Source: NVTR01 sp036479015
GTDB taxonomy: Bacteria; Pseudomonadota; Alphaproteobacteria; Rhodobacterales; Rhodobacteraceae
DNA length: 64,000 nucleotides
Reading direction: 5' to 3'
Assembly (NCBI GenBank): GCA_036479015.1
Contig: JAZGFB010000007.1
Span: 24,140-88,139, forward strand
Made by a program: the position numbers and the translations under genes. The notes beneath the pieces were generated by a model that saw nothing but the letters and a program-made list of their open reading frames with translations, did not search any database and was not told the origin of the DNA. Of the stretch, positions 17,717 through 26,192 are shown one piece after another; the first letter of the stretch is position 1, and each line of letters opens with the position of its first letter.

Positions 17717-18772
17717 ATGCAACGACTGATCAAACTGTTTCTTATTATGTTCGGCTTATCCGGTGCGGTTCAAGCGCAGGATCTGACAGTTGTTACTGTT
17801 ACCCGACCACCTTTTTCAATGCCTGACCAGGGCGCGGAAACCGGGTTTAGTCTGGATTTATGGCGCGCCGTGGCCAAGGATTTGAAGCGCGATTATGTGG
17901 TTAATCGGGTCGAAAATTTCAGCGATATGTTGGGCATGGTGCAAGGTGGCGATGCAGATATTGCTGTTGCAAATATTTCCATCACCGCAAGCCGCGAAGC
18001 CATTATTGATTTTTCCCAACCTATTTTTGAAAGCGGGTTGCAAATAATGGTGCCCAGTAAAGGCGCCAGCAACACATCGATATTCAGCATTCTTTTTTCG
18101 CCCGGATTGTTTGCCATGTTGGGTTTGTCCATGGCTGTGCTGTTTGGGGCCGGAATGTTAATGTGGCGACTGGAAAATAAAACAAATTCCTATTTTGACA
18201 CCTCAGCGAAAGAAGCCGCTTTCCCGGCATTTTGGTGGGCGCTTAATCTGGTGGTTAACGGCGGCTTTGAAGAACGTAAGCCAACAACCTTTGCAGGCAG
18301 AATTTTCGGCGTTTTCTTAGTCATCTCATCGCTTTTTGTTGTGTCGATATTTGTGGCCAAAGTAACGGCAACCCTTACGGTTGGGGCGATCCAAAGCAAT
18401 ATTGTGTCAATCAACAGCCTTTATGGCAAACAGGTCGGCACCATCAATGGATCCACCGCGAGCCTTTTCATGGATGCCCGCGACTTAAGGTATTTAGGGT
18501 ACCCTAACCTGCAATCAATGCTGACCGACTTTGAAAGCGGGAATCTAGACGCTGTTGTTTTTGACGCCCCTATTTTGGCCTTCTACGCCTCTGACCCAGC
18601 CAAGAAAGCGAAAATGGCCGGGCCGTTATTTCGCCGGGAAAATTACGGCTTTGCCCTGCCGTCAGGTAGCGATTTTATCGAGCCAATCAACCAAAGCCTG
18701 CTGCGAATACGCGAGGATGGAACCTACGAAAAACTGTTCCGTAAATGGTTTGGAAGCACTGAAAGCCTGTAA
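17717..18772 (+). CDS. Ionotropic glutamate receptor-like channel/solute-binding protein
   Basis: 351 residues arranged like prokaryotic GluR0: signal peptide 1-20, first lobe of a solute-binding domain (22-118, with ISITASREAIIDFSQPI holding the ligand-binding Arg), TM1 (about 131-151), a re-entrant pore segment (170-190), TM2 (about 195-222, ending FVAKVTATLTV), then the second lobe (230-351). An amino-acid-like ligand is likely. Odd: the pore loop reads NLVVNGGFEERKP where potassium-selective homologues have a TVGYG-type filter, so ion selectivity is uncertain. Monocistronic, 51 bases after the Hint gene. Confidence 0.82.
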   Translation: MQRLIKLFLIMFGLSGAVQAQDLTVVTVTRPPFSMPDQGAETGFSLDLWRAVAKDLKRDYVVNRVENFSDMLGMVQGGDADIAVANISITASREAIIDFSQPIFESGLQIMVPSKGASNTSIFSILFSPGLFAMLGLSMAVLFGAGMLMWRLENKTNSYFDTSAKEAAFPAFWWALNLVVNGGFEERKPTTFAGRIFGVFLVISSLFVVSIFVAKVTATLTVGAIQSNIVSINSLYGKQVGTINGSTASLFMDARDLRYLGYPNLQSMLTDFESGNLDAVVFDAPILAFYASDPAKKAKMAGPLFRRENYGFALPSGSDFIEPINQSLLRIREDGTYEKLFRKWFGSTESL

Positions 18773-18787
18773 ACGTCCAAGAACGCA

Positions 18788-19138
18788 CTATTTTTCGTCG
18801 TAAAACGGCGTCATCTGGACGACTATTACCGAATTTTCGGATAATGCACGCGCCATCAGTTCCTGTTCTTCATCGTTGATATCGTGCCCGTCAGCCAACC
18901 GTTCTTCCAGTGTTCCATATCCGGACACCTCCAATGGTGCCAAATCTGATTTCTTTAGAATTGCCACGGTTTCACGAACCGCCTCGGCTTCGTCGACACC
19001 GCTGCAATAGCACATTAATGCAGCGCCGGATGCGTTTTTTGGTAGGCCGTCGCCTTCACTGCGACCGACCTCTACCAGAAGGGTATAGCAAAAACGCGCA
19101 CGCTTTGGTTTGGCAGTTTTTTCAGGTAAATCAGTCAC
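18788..19138 (-). CDS. Small conserved protein coupled to dapD (unknown function)
   Basis: 116 residues starting at GTG 19138 (VTDLPEKTAKPK); its start lies 8 bases inside the end of dapD, so it is co-translated. A longer frame open to 19414 is only dapD antisense-phase shadow. Acidic, soluble, no signal peptide: RARFCYTLLVEVGRSEGDGLP, then CYCSGVDEAEAVRETVAIL, and a C-terminal VIVVQMTPFYDE. No known domain recognised. Linkage to dapD suggests a supporting role in the succinylase step, but this is context only. Confidence 0.75.
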   Translation of the reverse strand: MTDLPEKTAKPKRARFCYTLLVEVGRSEGDGLPKNASGAALMCYCSGVDEAEAVRETVAILKKSDLAPLEVSGYGTLEERLADGHDINDEEQELMARALSENSVIVVQMTPFYDEK

Positions 19139-19958
19139 GTAAAAGATCGTTAATTGCGGTTTTTGAGCGCGTGCGCGCATCAACCTGTTTAACAATGACT
19201 GCACAGTACAGATGCACACCATTTTTTGAGGGCAATGACCCGGCAACAACAACCGAATAGGGTGGCACTTCTCCATAGGAAATTGTGCCGGTTTCCCGAT
19301 CAAATATTTTGGTTGATTGGCCGATGAACACGCCCATTCCCAAGACGGCACCCTCACGCACGATGCAGCCTTCGACCACCTCGGAGCGGGCGCCAATGAA
19401 ACAATTGTCCTCAATGATGGTTGGCCCAGCCTGCATTGGTTCTAAAACGCCGCCGATGCCGACGCCGCCAGACAGATGAACGTTCTTGCCGATTTGCGCG
19501 CATGAGCCGACAGTTGCCCAGGTGTCCACCATGGTTCCTTCGTCAACATAGGCGCCAATATTAACAAATGACGGCATCAACACCACGCCAGGGGCGATAT
19601 ATGCCGATTTCCGAACAACGCAGTTAGGAACCGCACGAAACCCAGCCGCCGCCCATTGGTTTGGCCCCCAGCCTTTGAATTTATTATCAACCTTGTCCCA
19701 CCAGCCAGCGCCCTGGGCACCGCCTTCTTGTGGTTCCATGTCCTTAATGCGAAAGCCAAGCAGAACGGCCTTTTTGGCCCATTGATTTACGTGCCAGTTC
19801 CCGTCAGCTTGCTTTTCTGCCACGCGCAATGAACCGCTGTCCAAGGCGTTCAATGTATCTTCAATTGCCTCACGAACTTCGCCGGTTGTCGTGGGGGATA
19901 TTGTGTCTCGCTGGTTCCAGGCATTCTCAATAGTTGATTCAAGTTGGGCAATGGACAT
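19131..19958 (-). CDS. dapD: Tetrahydrodipicolinate N-succinyltransferase
   Basis: Transfers succinyl from succinyl-CoA to tetrahydrodipicolinate, the committed step of the succinylase route to diaminopimelate and lysine. 275 residues from ATG 19958, placed by GGAG six bases upstream; a TTG four codons earlier is not used. Seen: N-terminal helical domain, then left-handed beta-helix repeats (YVDEGTMVDTWATVGSCAQI, GGVGIGGVLEPMQAGPTII) and the conserved GARSEVVEGCIVREGAVLG. Same pathway as dapE in this window. Confidence 0.97.
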   Translation of the reverse strand: MSIAQLESTIENAWNQRDTISPTTTGEVREAIEDTLNALDSGSLRVAEKQADGNWHVNQWAKKAVLLGFRIKDMEPQEGGAQGAGWWDKVDNKFKGWGPNQWAAAGFRAVPNCVVRKSAYIAPGVVLMPSFVNIGAYVDEGTMVDTWATVGSCAQIGKNVHLSGGVGIGGVLEPMQAGPTIIEDNCFIGARSEVVEGCIVREGAVLGMGVFIGQSTKIFDRETGTISYGEVPPYSVVVAGSLPSKNGVHLYCAVIVKQVDARTRSKTAINDLLRD

Positions 19959-20041
19959 CAAGGTCTCCAAATTGTCATTTTTTCCGCGTCAAAGGCAGGC
20001 TATAGTCACAACCTAAGCTGCGCGCAATGAAGGAGCAGGCA

Positions 20042-20890
20042 ATGAACGATCATTCACGGGCACATCCCTTTCGTCGATCTAAGCAGGACAGGGACGCCAG
20101 TCATGAATTACCCGACACTGCGCAGACCCGGGCCCCGGCCTATAAACTGGCATTTGATGATGCCGAATTTATGTGCCGGGATGAACTAAGACCGGTTCGA
20201 TTGCAGCTTGAATTGCTAAAGCCCGAAATGTTGATGGCGGAATATGGCATTGAATCTACAATAGTTCTGTTTGGCGGGGCCCGCATTCCCGAGCCTGCAA
20301 AAAAGTCGACGGCGCGCACCAAAACCCTGGCTGACCTGTCTAAGTATTATGCTGAAGCACGCGAATTTGCCCGCCTGATGACCGTTCGGGCGATGGCAAG
20401 CGAGCACCGGGAAGGTGTTATTGTGACAGGCGGCGGCCCTGGCGTTATGGAGGCGGGAAATCGCGGTGCTGTTGACGCAGGTGGCGTGTCAATTGGACTG
20501 AATATCGTATTGCCCCATGAACAGGCACCAAATGAATATGTCACACCGGACCTGTGTTTTAATTTCCATTACTTCGCCATTCGCAAAATGCATTTTTTGA
20601 TGCGCGCCAAGGCTGTGGCCGCGTTCCCCGGCGGCTTTGGAACATTGGATGAGCTGTTTGAATGTCTGACATTGATCCAAACAGGGCGCATGGAGCGCAT
20701 ACCAATATTGCTGTTTGGTGAAAAGTTTTGGCGTGGGATTATTAATTGGGAAACACTGGCGGAAGCCGGAACAATTTCAGCAGACGATCTTTCACTTTTC
20801 CGATTTGTCGAAACGGCTAAGGATGCCGTTGATGCAATAGACAATTGGGAACATGCGGGCACCACGCGTGAAAAAATTCCTGGGCGTTAA
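20042..20890 (+). CDS. LOG-family (lysine decarboxylase-like) nucleoside monophosphate phosphoribohydrolase
   Basis: 282 residues from ATG 20042 (GGAG upstream; an ATG at 20027 contains that site and is rejected). The Rossmann-like core shows FGGARIPEP, VTGGGPGVMEAGNRGA and the diagnostic PGGFGTLDE. LOG proteins cleave nucleoside 5'-monophosphates, releasing cytokinin bases in some species; many bacterial members act in purine recycling. An N-terminal extension of ~70 residues precedes the core. Annotation as lysine decarboxylase would be wrong for this motif. Convergent with the glycosyltransferase, overlapping it by 4 bases. Confidence 0.87.
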   Translation: MNDHSRAHPFRRSKQDRDASHELPDTAQTRAPAYKLAFDDAEFMCRDELRPVRLQLELLKPEMLMAEYGIESTIVLFGGARIPEPAKKSTARTKTLADLSKYYAEAREFARLMTVRAMASEHREGVIVTGGGPGVMEAGNRGAVDAGGVSIGLNIVLPHEQAPNEYVTPDLCFNFHYFAIRKMHFLMRAKAVAAFPGGFGTLDELFECLTLIQTGRMERIPILLFGEKFWRGIINWETLAEAGTISADDLSLFRFVETAKDAVDAIDNWEHAGTTREKIPGR

Positions 20891-22992
20891 AGTGAAAGGA
20901 TTTCGTTGCGCATATCTTCGTATTTAGGGTTGGCCCGCAGTTCTTTTATTTTGGCCCGGTACCAATTTACTGAAGCGTCATGAAGGTCACTAAGTACCTT
21001 ATCTTTGAGCAGCCGGTCTATTTCTGATCTGGTGGCGTCGATATGTCGATGTATGGTTTTGTCAGCCTCGCCGCCCTGGCACATTTTGACCCAGTAATCC
21101 AACTCCATGACCTGCTTGAAATGGTTGACCCTGCCGCGTTCTTTTTTGACCAGATATTCATCAACGGACCGGGTTGCATAATGGTTGAACTGGGCCACGT
21201 CATAGGAAAAGTCTGTCTGCCTTCTGGTCATCTCTTTCGGATCTGTAATTCTGACACCGTTAGGAGATATCCATTGAAAATTTGCAAGGTTATCGTCAGA
21301 CAGGATTGGGCCATGTGTGCCAAAGCGTTCGATATCTGCATGGGGTTTGAAAAGGGTTTTTACGAACCTCTTACGTAGCCCGCCAGATTTAAGATCACTT
21401 TGCGCATCGCTATAGGATTGAATGACCAAATTACCATCAAACTCTACACGGTCATCATTGGAAAACAACCGCCAGGTTACAGGTATAGCATCCGAGTTCG
21501 GGACCGCTTTTAGCAGGTCTTGCAGGTGGCCATCACCGGCCTTGATGTTCAAGAATTCATCGATATCTGACACAAGTATCCAGCTTGCTTGCTGCGAAAT
21601 TGGCTGGGCAATTGCGTCTTTTAAAGCCGACTTTTGTGGGCCGCGTCGCAGCACTTTGTTGCGTCGGTGCTCAACGATCCCCAGATTTTGCAACCGGTCC
21701 AAAATGGCATCGGTCCCATCAGAGCAATCATTGGTATAAACCAGAAATTTATCAAACCCGATGACCCGATGATAGGCTATCCATTCCAGAATGAACGGCC
21801 CTTCGTTCTTCATTGAGGTGATAATAAGCGCGCTCTGATCGGCGGATGGTTTCACAATAGCCGGTGATTTGGCGGTCGTTGTGCCAAACACACTGTCCAT
21901 CGATTGCTGTAATTCTGGGTTCGCAACCAGAGTAATTTCACCAATATCGCTGCGATCATGCTTCCAACTGTTGCTGATCTGCCTGAAATGCCACATTTTG
22001 AAATTCGGATCTACCGGGTCATTACGGCGATTAATGAAATGAGTCCGCCATTGCTGCCCATTCTGTGGCCCCTGCGGCACCACACACCATTTTCGGTTTG
22101 ACTTGGGCTTGCCATCGGCGCTGATAAACCGATGATCCTTATGGCGCAGCTGGCCGCCGTCTGAATTTGGATCAGCATAAACCCATTCTGCATCGGCCCG
22201 AATATATCCGGTTTCAGACGCAACAGCCGCATCATATATGGAAGTCCCGTCATTTGAATGGAACAACTCATCGATGTCAGCACTGACCACTGCCCGGGCC
22301 CGCCCCAGAAAACGCCGGCGGCAAAGTTCAGCCAGGGCCCGTTGAAGAAATAATGCGCCGTAACTGTCTTTATCAGCGGGGCCGAATGGATACCTTGCCT
22401 GTATAATGACTGCTGTTTCAATCCCAGGGACTTGCGAAATTGCGTTAATAAGTTCTTGGCTGGAATATTTTGTTGAATTGTTTTCGCTGAGCACAAGGGC
22501 ATTTGTTTTATGCTCTTTTACATAGTGTGTTAACCAATCTTGTAACCACTCAAGCCGGTTGTTCTGAGAAATCGTGAAAATTGCGTTTTTACCGGCAAAT
22601 TGGGCAAGGTAGGATCGGCCAATTGCCAGATTAGCACCAAATAATGGGTGGGATAATGTGACAACCCTTGGGTCTGTTTCCAGACAGGGAAGTGTAATCA
22701 CGGCGCACCGTGACAGGCTTTCTATTTTTGTTGGCTGCACCAACAGCCCATCAATTTTAATCCGCAGGTCATCCAAAATGGAACGAAAGTTCAGCAATTT
22801 CGGACACAGCAACGTAACATTGTTCAATTCAGGATCATGAAAACAATCGTAAATAAATGTTTTGGAGTCATAGTCTGAATCGTAGTTTGCGTCCCGGTTT
22901 TTGGCATCATTATGTCGATCACGCTTGAACACGGGCTGGTCCCCGTCAAAAACGAGGCCCGACAATTCAAGTTCAGTTATGTCCAGAACCAT
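20887..22992 (-). CDS. Tandem-domain family 2-type glycosyltransferase (distal copy)
   Basis: 701 residues with two GT-A-like halves. N-half: about 120-350, with WLQDWLTHYV and the acidic metal motif SADIDELF (237-244). C-half: about 388-640, of the PF13704 type, with MKNEGPFILEWIAYHRVIGF (394-413), YTNDCSDGTD and SDIDEFLN (475-482). A helical tail closes the protein (650-701). No membrane segment, so cytosolic or peripheral. Last of a four-gene minus-strand run rlmN, GT, FkbM methyltransferase, GT; the 742-residue neighbour is a paralogue. Sugar donor and acceptor unknown. Confidence 0.85.
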   Translation of the reverse strand: MVLDITELELSGLVFDGDQPVFKRDRHNDAKNRDANYDSDYDSKTFIYDCFHDPELNNVTLLCPKLLNFRSILDDLRIKIDGLLVQPTKIESLSRCAVITLPCLETDPRVVTLSHPLFGANLAIGRSYLAQFAGKNAIFTISQNNRLEWLQDWLTHYVKEHKTNALVLSENNSTKYSSQELINAISQVPGIETAVIIQARYPFGPADKDSYGALFLQRALAELCRRRFLGRARAVVSADIDELFHSNDGTSIYDAAVASETGYIRADAEWVYADPNSDGGQLRHKDHRFISADGKPKSNRKWCVVPQGPQNGQQWRTHFINRRNDPVDPNFKMWHFRQISNSWKHDRSDIGEITLVANPELQQSMDSVFGTTTAKSPAIVKPSADQSALIITSMKNEGPFILEWIAYHRVIGFDKFLVYTNDCSDGTDAILDRLQNLGIVEHRRNKVLRRGPQKSALKDAIAQPISQQASWILVSDIDEFLNIKAGDGHLQDLLKAVPNSDAIPVTWRLFSNDDRVEFDGNLVIQSYSDAQSDLKSGGLRKRFVKTLFKPHADIERFGTHGPILSDDNLANFQWISPNGVRITDPKEMTRRQTDFSYDVAQFNHYATRSVDEYLVKKERGRVNHFKQVMELDYWVKMCQGGEADKTIHRHIDATRSEIDRLLKDKVLSDLHDASVNWYRAKIKELRANPKYEDMRNEILSL

Positions 22993-23054
22993 TTTAGTGC
23001 TGCCCCTGTTCCCAGCTTATTTTTTGCCGGCTTGTACGCGACTGGCCGATTTTT

Positions 23055-23957
23055 CTAACGCCGGACATGTGCAGGTAAATATTCAACATATTCCGCCGCA
23101 AGACTATCAGAAATTTTCTTACGTAACGCCAGTAAATCAATGCATCGTATAGTCAGATCATAGCTGGCAAAAACCGCGTCAGAAAGCATTGCCAGATGTC
23201 CAAGCTGGGCATCGCTGATTTTATCAGGGTCCCTTAAGTCTTTTACAAAAACGGCGTCACCATCGATGGCCTGGGTTTGCAGCGCCCTGGGGCGCAACCT
23301 GGCGGCCTGGGAATTGCTGATCATCTTACTTTTTACAAACAGCAGCTTATGAAACATAAGCCCAAAAGCCGCCAGCCTATTAATCTGGGCGTCCTGTAGC
23401 TTTTCATCATAGTAAAGCGGGAAAAACCGCAATTCTGTCACGACTGCCACCGCATCTTTCAGTTTCGATTTACCACTGTCAAATATCATCGACTCAGCGC
23501 CCTGAACGTCGATCTTCAACAAATCGATGTTCGTTATTCCGTCAATTTTGTCTAACCGTCTGGTGGTTAATGGAACTTGTTCACGTAAAGTTGCTGCCCG
23601 TTTGGAACGGCCAAGAAATTCGATGCTTTCCATGTCCAGTTCAAATACCGATGAAAGGCCACTTTGCTGGTAAATATTAAGCGTCTGCTTTTTACCATTT
23701 CCGACCGCACAGTCGTAATATGTCTCTAGGTCAGACTTGGTCTGTTGCAGCTTTTCAAACGCCTCTGGTTGGGGTTCAAACCCATGCACCCTACAAAGTT
23801 TTGCATCCAAAAGCGGCTTATATGGTGGATCGTCAAGCGGGTTGGCACCAATGTCTACCACATCTGTTAGACGGTCCAACCCCAGGCCCTCGGCCAAAAA
23901 TTTCCACCGCTCTTCATTTTCGTTCACAGTTTGAGCCCACCCATCTGTAGCTTTCAA
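23055..23957 (-). CDS. FkbM-family SAM-dependent methyltransferase
   Basis: 300 residues. The Rossmann core has VVDIGANP (33-40, SAM-binding motif I), HGFEPQPEAFEKL (58-70, acidic ribose ligand) and NIDLLKIDVQGAES (143-156), which identify the FkbM family; members O-methylate sugars or polyketides. It starts 6 bases after the 742-residue glycosyltransferase and ends 62 bases before the 701-residue one, so it likely methylates a glycan made by these two. No signal peptide. Precise acceptor unknown. Confidence 0.85.
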   Translation of the reverse strand: MKATDGWAQTVNENEERWKFLAEGLGLDRLTDVVDIGANPLDDPPYKPLLDAKLCRVHGFEPQPEAFEKLQQTKSDLETYYDCAVGNGKKQTLNIYQQSGLSSVFELDMESIEFLGRSKRAATLREQVPLTTRRLDKIDGITNIDLLKIDVQGAESMIFDSGKSKLKDAVAVVTELRFFPLYYDEKLQDAQINRLAAFGLMFHKLLFVKSKMISNSQAARLRPRALQTQAIDGDAVFVKDLRDPDKISDAQLGHLAMLSDAVFASYDLTIRCIDLLALRKKISDSLAAEYVEYLPAHVRR

Positions 23958-23963
23958 ATTTTT

Positions 23964-26192
23964 TTAATGCGTTGTTTTCTGTTTATCAACGTTAAAGAAG
24001 AACCCAGCAGGGTGCGTTTCAGACACGACGTTGTCTGGCACCACATCCGGCCCCGCCAAAAAGACATTCGCGCCAAAATACGCATGCATTCTGGACATAC
24101 GCTGCATTCGTTCGCTGGTGAGGACGTCGTAAAACTGCGCGTAGTTTTCGGTTGCCCGTAGCGATGTGATTTTTTCGCGATGTGCTGCAACGCAATTGCG
24201 ATGCGCTGCCGCGATTTTAGGGTTCGATTTCAGATGTTCCAGTTCAAGCTTAAGTTTGGGCAGCATCCGTTGGATCGATGTCTCGCGTTCTGTGTTGTTG
24301 TTCATGCGAAACCAATAGGACAGGCCCTGGTCCCGGCCCACATGGTTAACGCGGCCCCGGTCACGTTTGACCAAAAAGCTTTCAGCAGATCGTACCGCGT
24401 AATGGTTTAGCGACACTGCGTCATAGCCATAGGTCGACTTTGTCGAACGCCAGGCATTGCGATACATCTTGGGCGGCAGCGGAACACCGGAACCGTTTAC
24501 CCATGTGATCTTATCCCAATGCTGGGCCCGCAAACCTTTGGGCCTGTGAACACCCAGTTTTTTGAAAATTCCAATGTTTCGAAACAGAGTCTTAAACCCC
24601 CAAGCCTGATGGGGTTTTCGCGTCATTTCAGCAGCACAGTTATCAAAAATCTTTATGATCGGCTCGTCAGAGTAATGGTGAACATCTGAATTTCCGAACA
24701 GGCGCCAAGTGCAGGAAATAAGGTTGGCATCGCCCATATGGGAATATAGATCAGTCAGCATACCAGTGCCGACTTTGACGTTGATAAATTCATCCACATC
24801 CATGCAGATTACCCAGTCAGATGTGCGGATCATATCTTCGGTATTTGCCGCCTGTAGCGCCCAATGTTGCGGCTTTAGATCAGTATCTTTGAATTCATTG
24901 TCGCGGTGCTGAACGATACCGGCCGTTTGCAGTTCTTTGAGCAACGTATCAGTCCCGTCGCTGCAATCATTTGTGTAGACCAGAAAATCATTAATTCCGA
25001 TAGCCCTATGGTAGGCGATCCATTCTAAAATGAAGGGCCCTTCGTTCTTCATAGTCGTGACAATAGCTGTCCGGTTTTTTGTACTGTCTACCTTGGGGAA
25101 TTTCAGCTTGGGCATCCGTATGGGTTTGTGGCCGAACTGCTGCTTTGATAGTTTTAGCAGTTCCGGATCTTCAACCAGGCTTGATTTTGGAACGAATTTA
25201 TTGATCTCAGTTGTATTGTGCTTAATTGCCATGAACCGCTGAAATGGGATGTTGGTATTTGCTGCCCGCATGGTTTCGGTAATGCGCACCAGACGCCAGG
25301 TGGCTGTTGCGCCCGTGTTGCCGGGGGCCATGCACCATCGGCGCACAACATTTTCGCTGTCAAACTGAACACAGATATGGTCTGCGAAACATGGCGGATC
25401 ACCCTTTCGAACCCGCCACGGATAGCAATGGTGCCCTATCAGCTGAACAACACCGCTGTCGCTGGCAATTGCCATGTCAAAAATGCTGTTATCAAGGGGC
25501 GGTATCAGGTCTGAAATGTCGATATTCATCACCGCACGGGCGCTGCCCAAATACAGTTCATTCATTAGCTGATAGATGCTCAGCTCACCCAGTTGCGAGC
25601 GCCATGGATCAGGTGCCGGAATTTTCATTCTGTCCTTACCGGGGGAGTCCGGGGCGCTATGGGGGTGTTCTTCTGACTGTAGATTAGGGTGGCCAATGGG
25701 GAAATCTGGGGTCGAAATGACCAGTTGTTTTAGGCCCAGCGATTTTGCAGCCAAGGCCAGTTCTTGGGCAAACCCATCTTGCCCACATCGGTTGATAATA
25801 AGTGCGCCATCCATGCCATGGTGTTTTTGGTGAAATTCCAGCCAGTCCCTAGCAACGGAAACTGTTTCAAAGTTTCGGAGTGCGACGCCAACATTAAGAC
25901 CGGCAAAAAGCCCGTGCTTAGAATAAATCACAGCCACTGTTTCAGTGGTGCCATCAACCGATATTTCTGCCTCTCCGCCGGGTTGGGCCGCCAGTGTCAG
26001 CACCGCTGCGCCGCCTATTGATCTGCGATCGATTTCGGTAATTGACGGCCCCGGTTGCACCCCGTTGATATCAGCATTGGACGATATGAAAACCGACACT
26101 GGGCCATCTGCGTCACGGGCAACCGCAGCCATGCAGACAGCCGTGCCAATTGTTGTTCCTGTTAGCTTTTGGATACTAACGTCGGCGTGCAT
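23964..26192 (-). CDS. Tandem-domain family 2-type glycosyltransferase (proximal copy)
   Basis: 742 residues, paralogous to the 701-residue protein. The C-half (about 375-620) keeps the PF13704 signature: MKNEGPFILEWIAYHRAIGI (381-400), YTNDCSDGTD and MDVDEFIN (464-471), then HYAVRS and VKRDRGRVNH. The N-half keeps the layout (RDWLEFHQKHHG, 115-126) but its metal motif has become NIDISDLI (223-230), so it may be non-catalytic. Its first 17 bases overlap the end of rlmN, placing it in that transcript. Acceptor unknown; a glycan of the cell surface is the simplest guess. Confidence 0.85.
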   Translation of the reverse strand: MHADVSIQKLTGTTIGTAVCMAAVARDADGPVSVFISSNADINGVQPGPSITEIDRRSIGGAAVLTLAAQPGGEAEISVDGTTETVAVIYSKHGLFAGLNVGVALRNFETVSVARDWLEFHQKHHGMDGALIINRCGQDGFAQELALAAKSLGLKQLVISTPDFPIGHPNLQSEEHPHSAPDSPGKDRMKIPAPDPWRSQLGELSIYQLMNELYLGSARAVMNIDISDLIPPLDNSIFDMAIASDSGVVQLIGHHCYPWRVRKGDPPCFADHICVQFDSENVVRRWCMAPGNTGATATWRLVRITETMRAANTNIPFQRFMAIKHNTTEINKFVPKSSLVEDPELLKLSKQQFGHKPIRMPKLKFPKVDSTKNRTAIVTTMKNEGPFILEWIAYHRAIGINDFLVYTNDCSDGTDTLLKELQTAGIVQHRDNEFKDTDLKPQHWALQAANTEDMIRTSDWVICMDVDEFINVKVGTGMLTDLYSHMGDANLISCTWRLFGNSDVHHYSDEPIIKIFDNCAAEMTRKPHQAWGFKTLFRNIGIFKKLGVHRPKGLRAQHWDKITWVNGSGVPLPPKMYRNAWRSTKSTYGYDAVSLNHYAVRSAESFLVKRDRGRVNHVGRDQGLSYWFRMNNNTERETSIQRMLPKLKLELEHLKSNPKIAAAHRNCVAAHREKITSLRATENYAQFYDVLTSERMQRMSRMHAYFGANVFLAGPDVVPDNVVSETHPAGFFFNVDKQKTTH

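Noticed and set aside
18788..19414. 208-codon frame covering the small gene after dapD
   Set aside because: The first ~90 codons are out-of-phase dapD sequence; the conserved part starts at GTG 19138.
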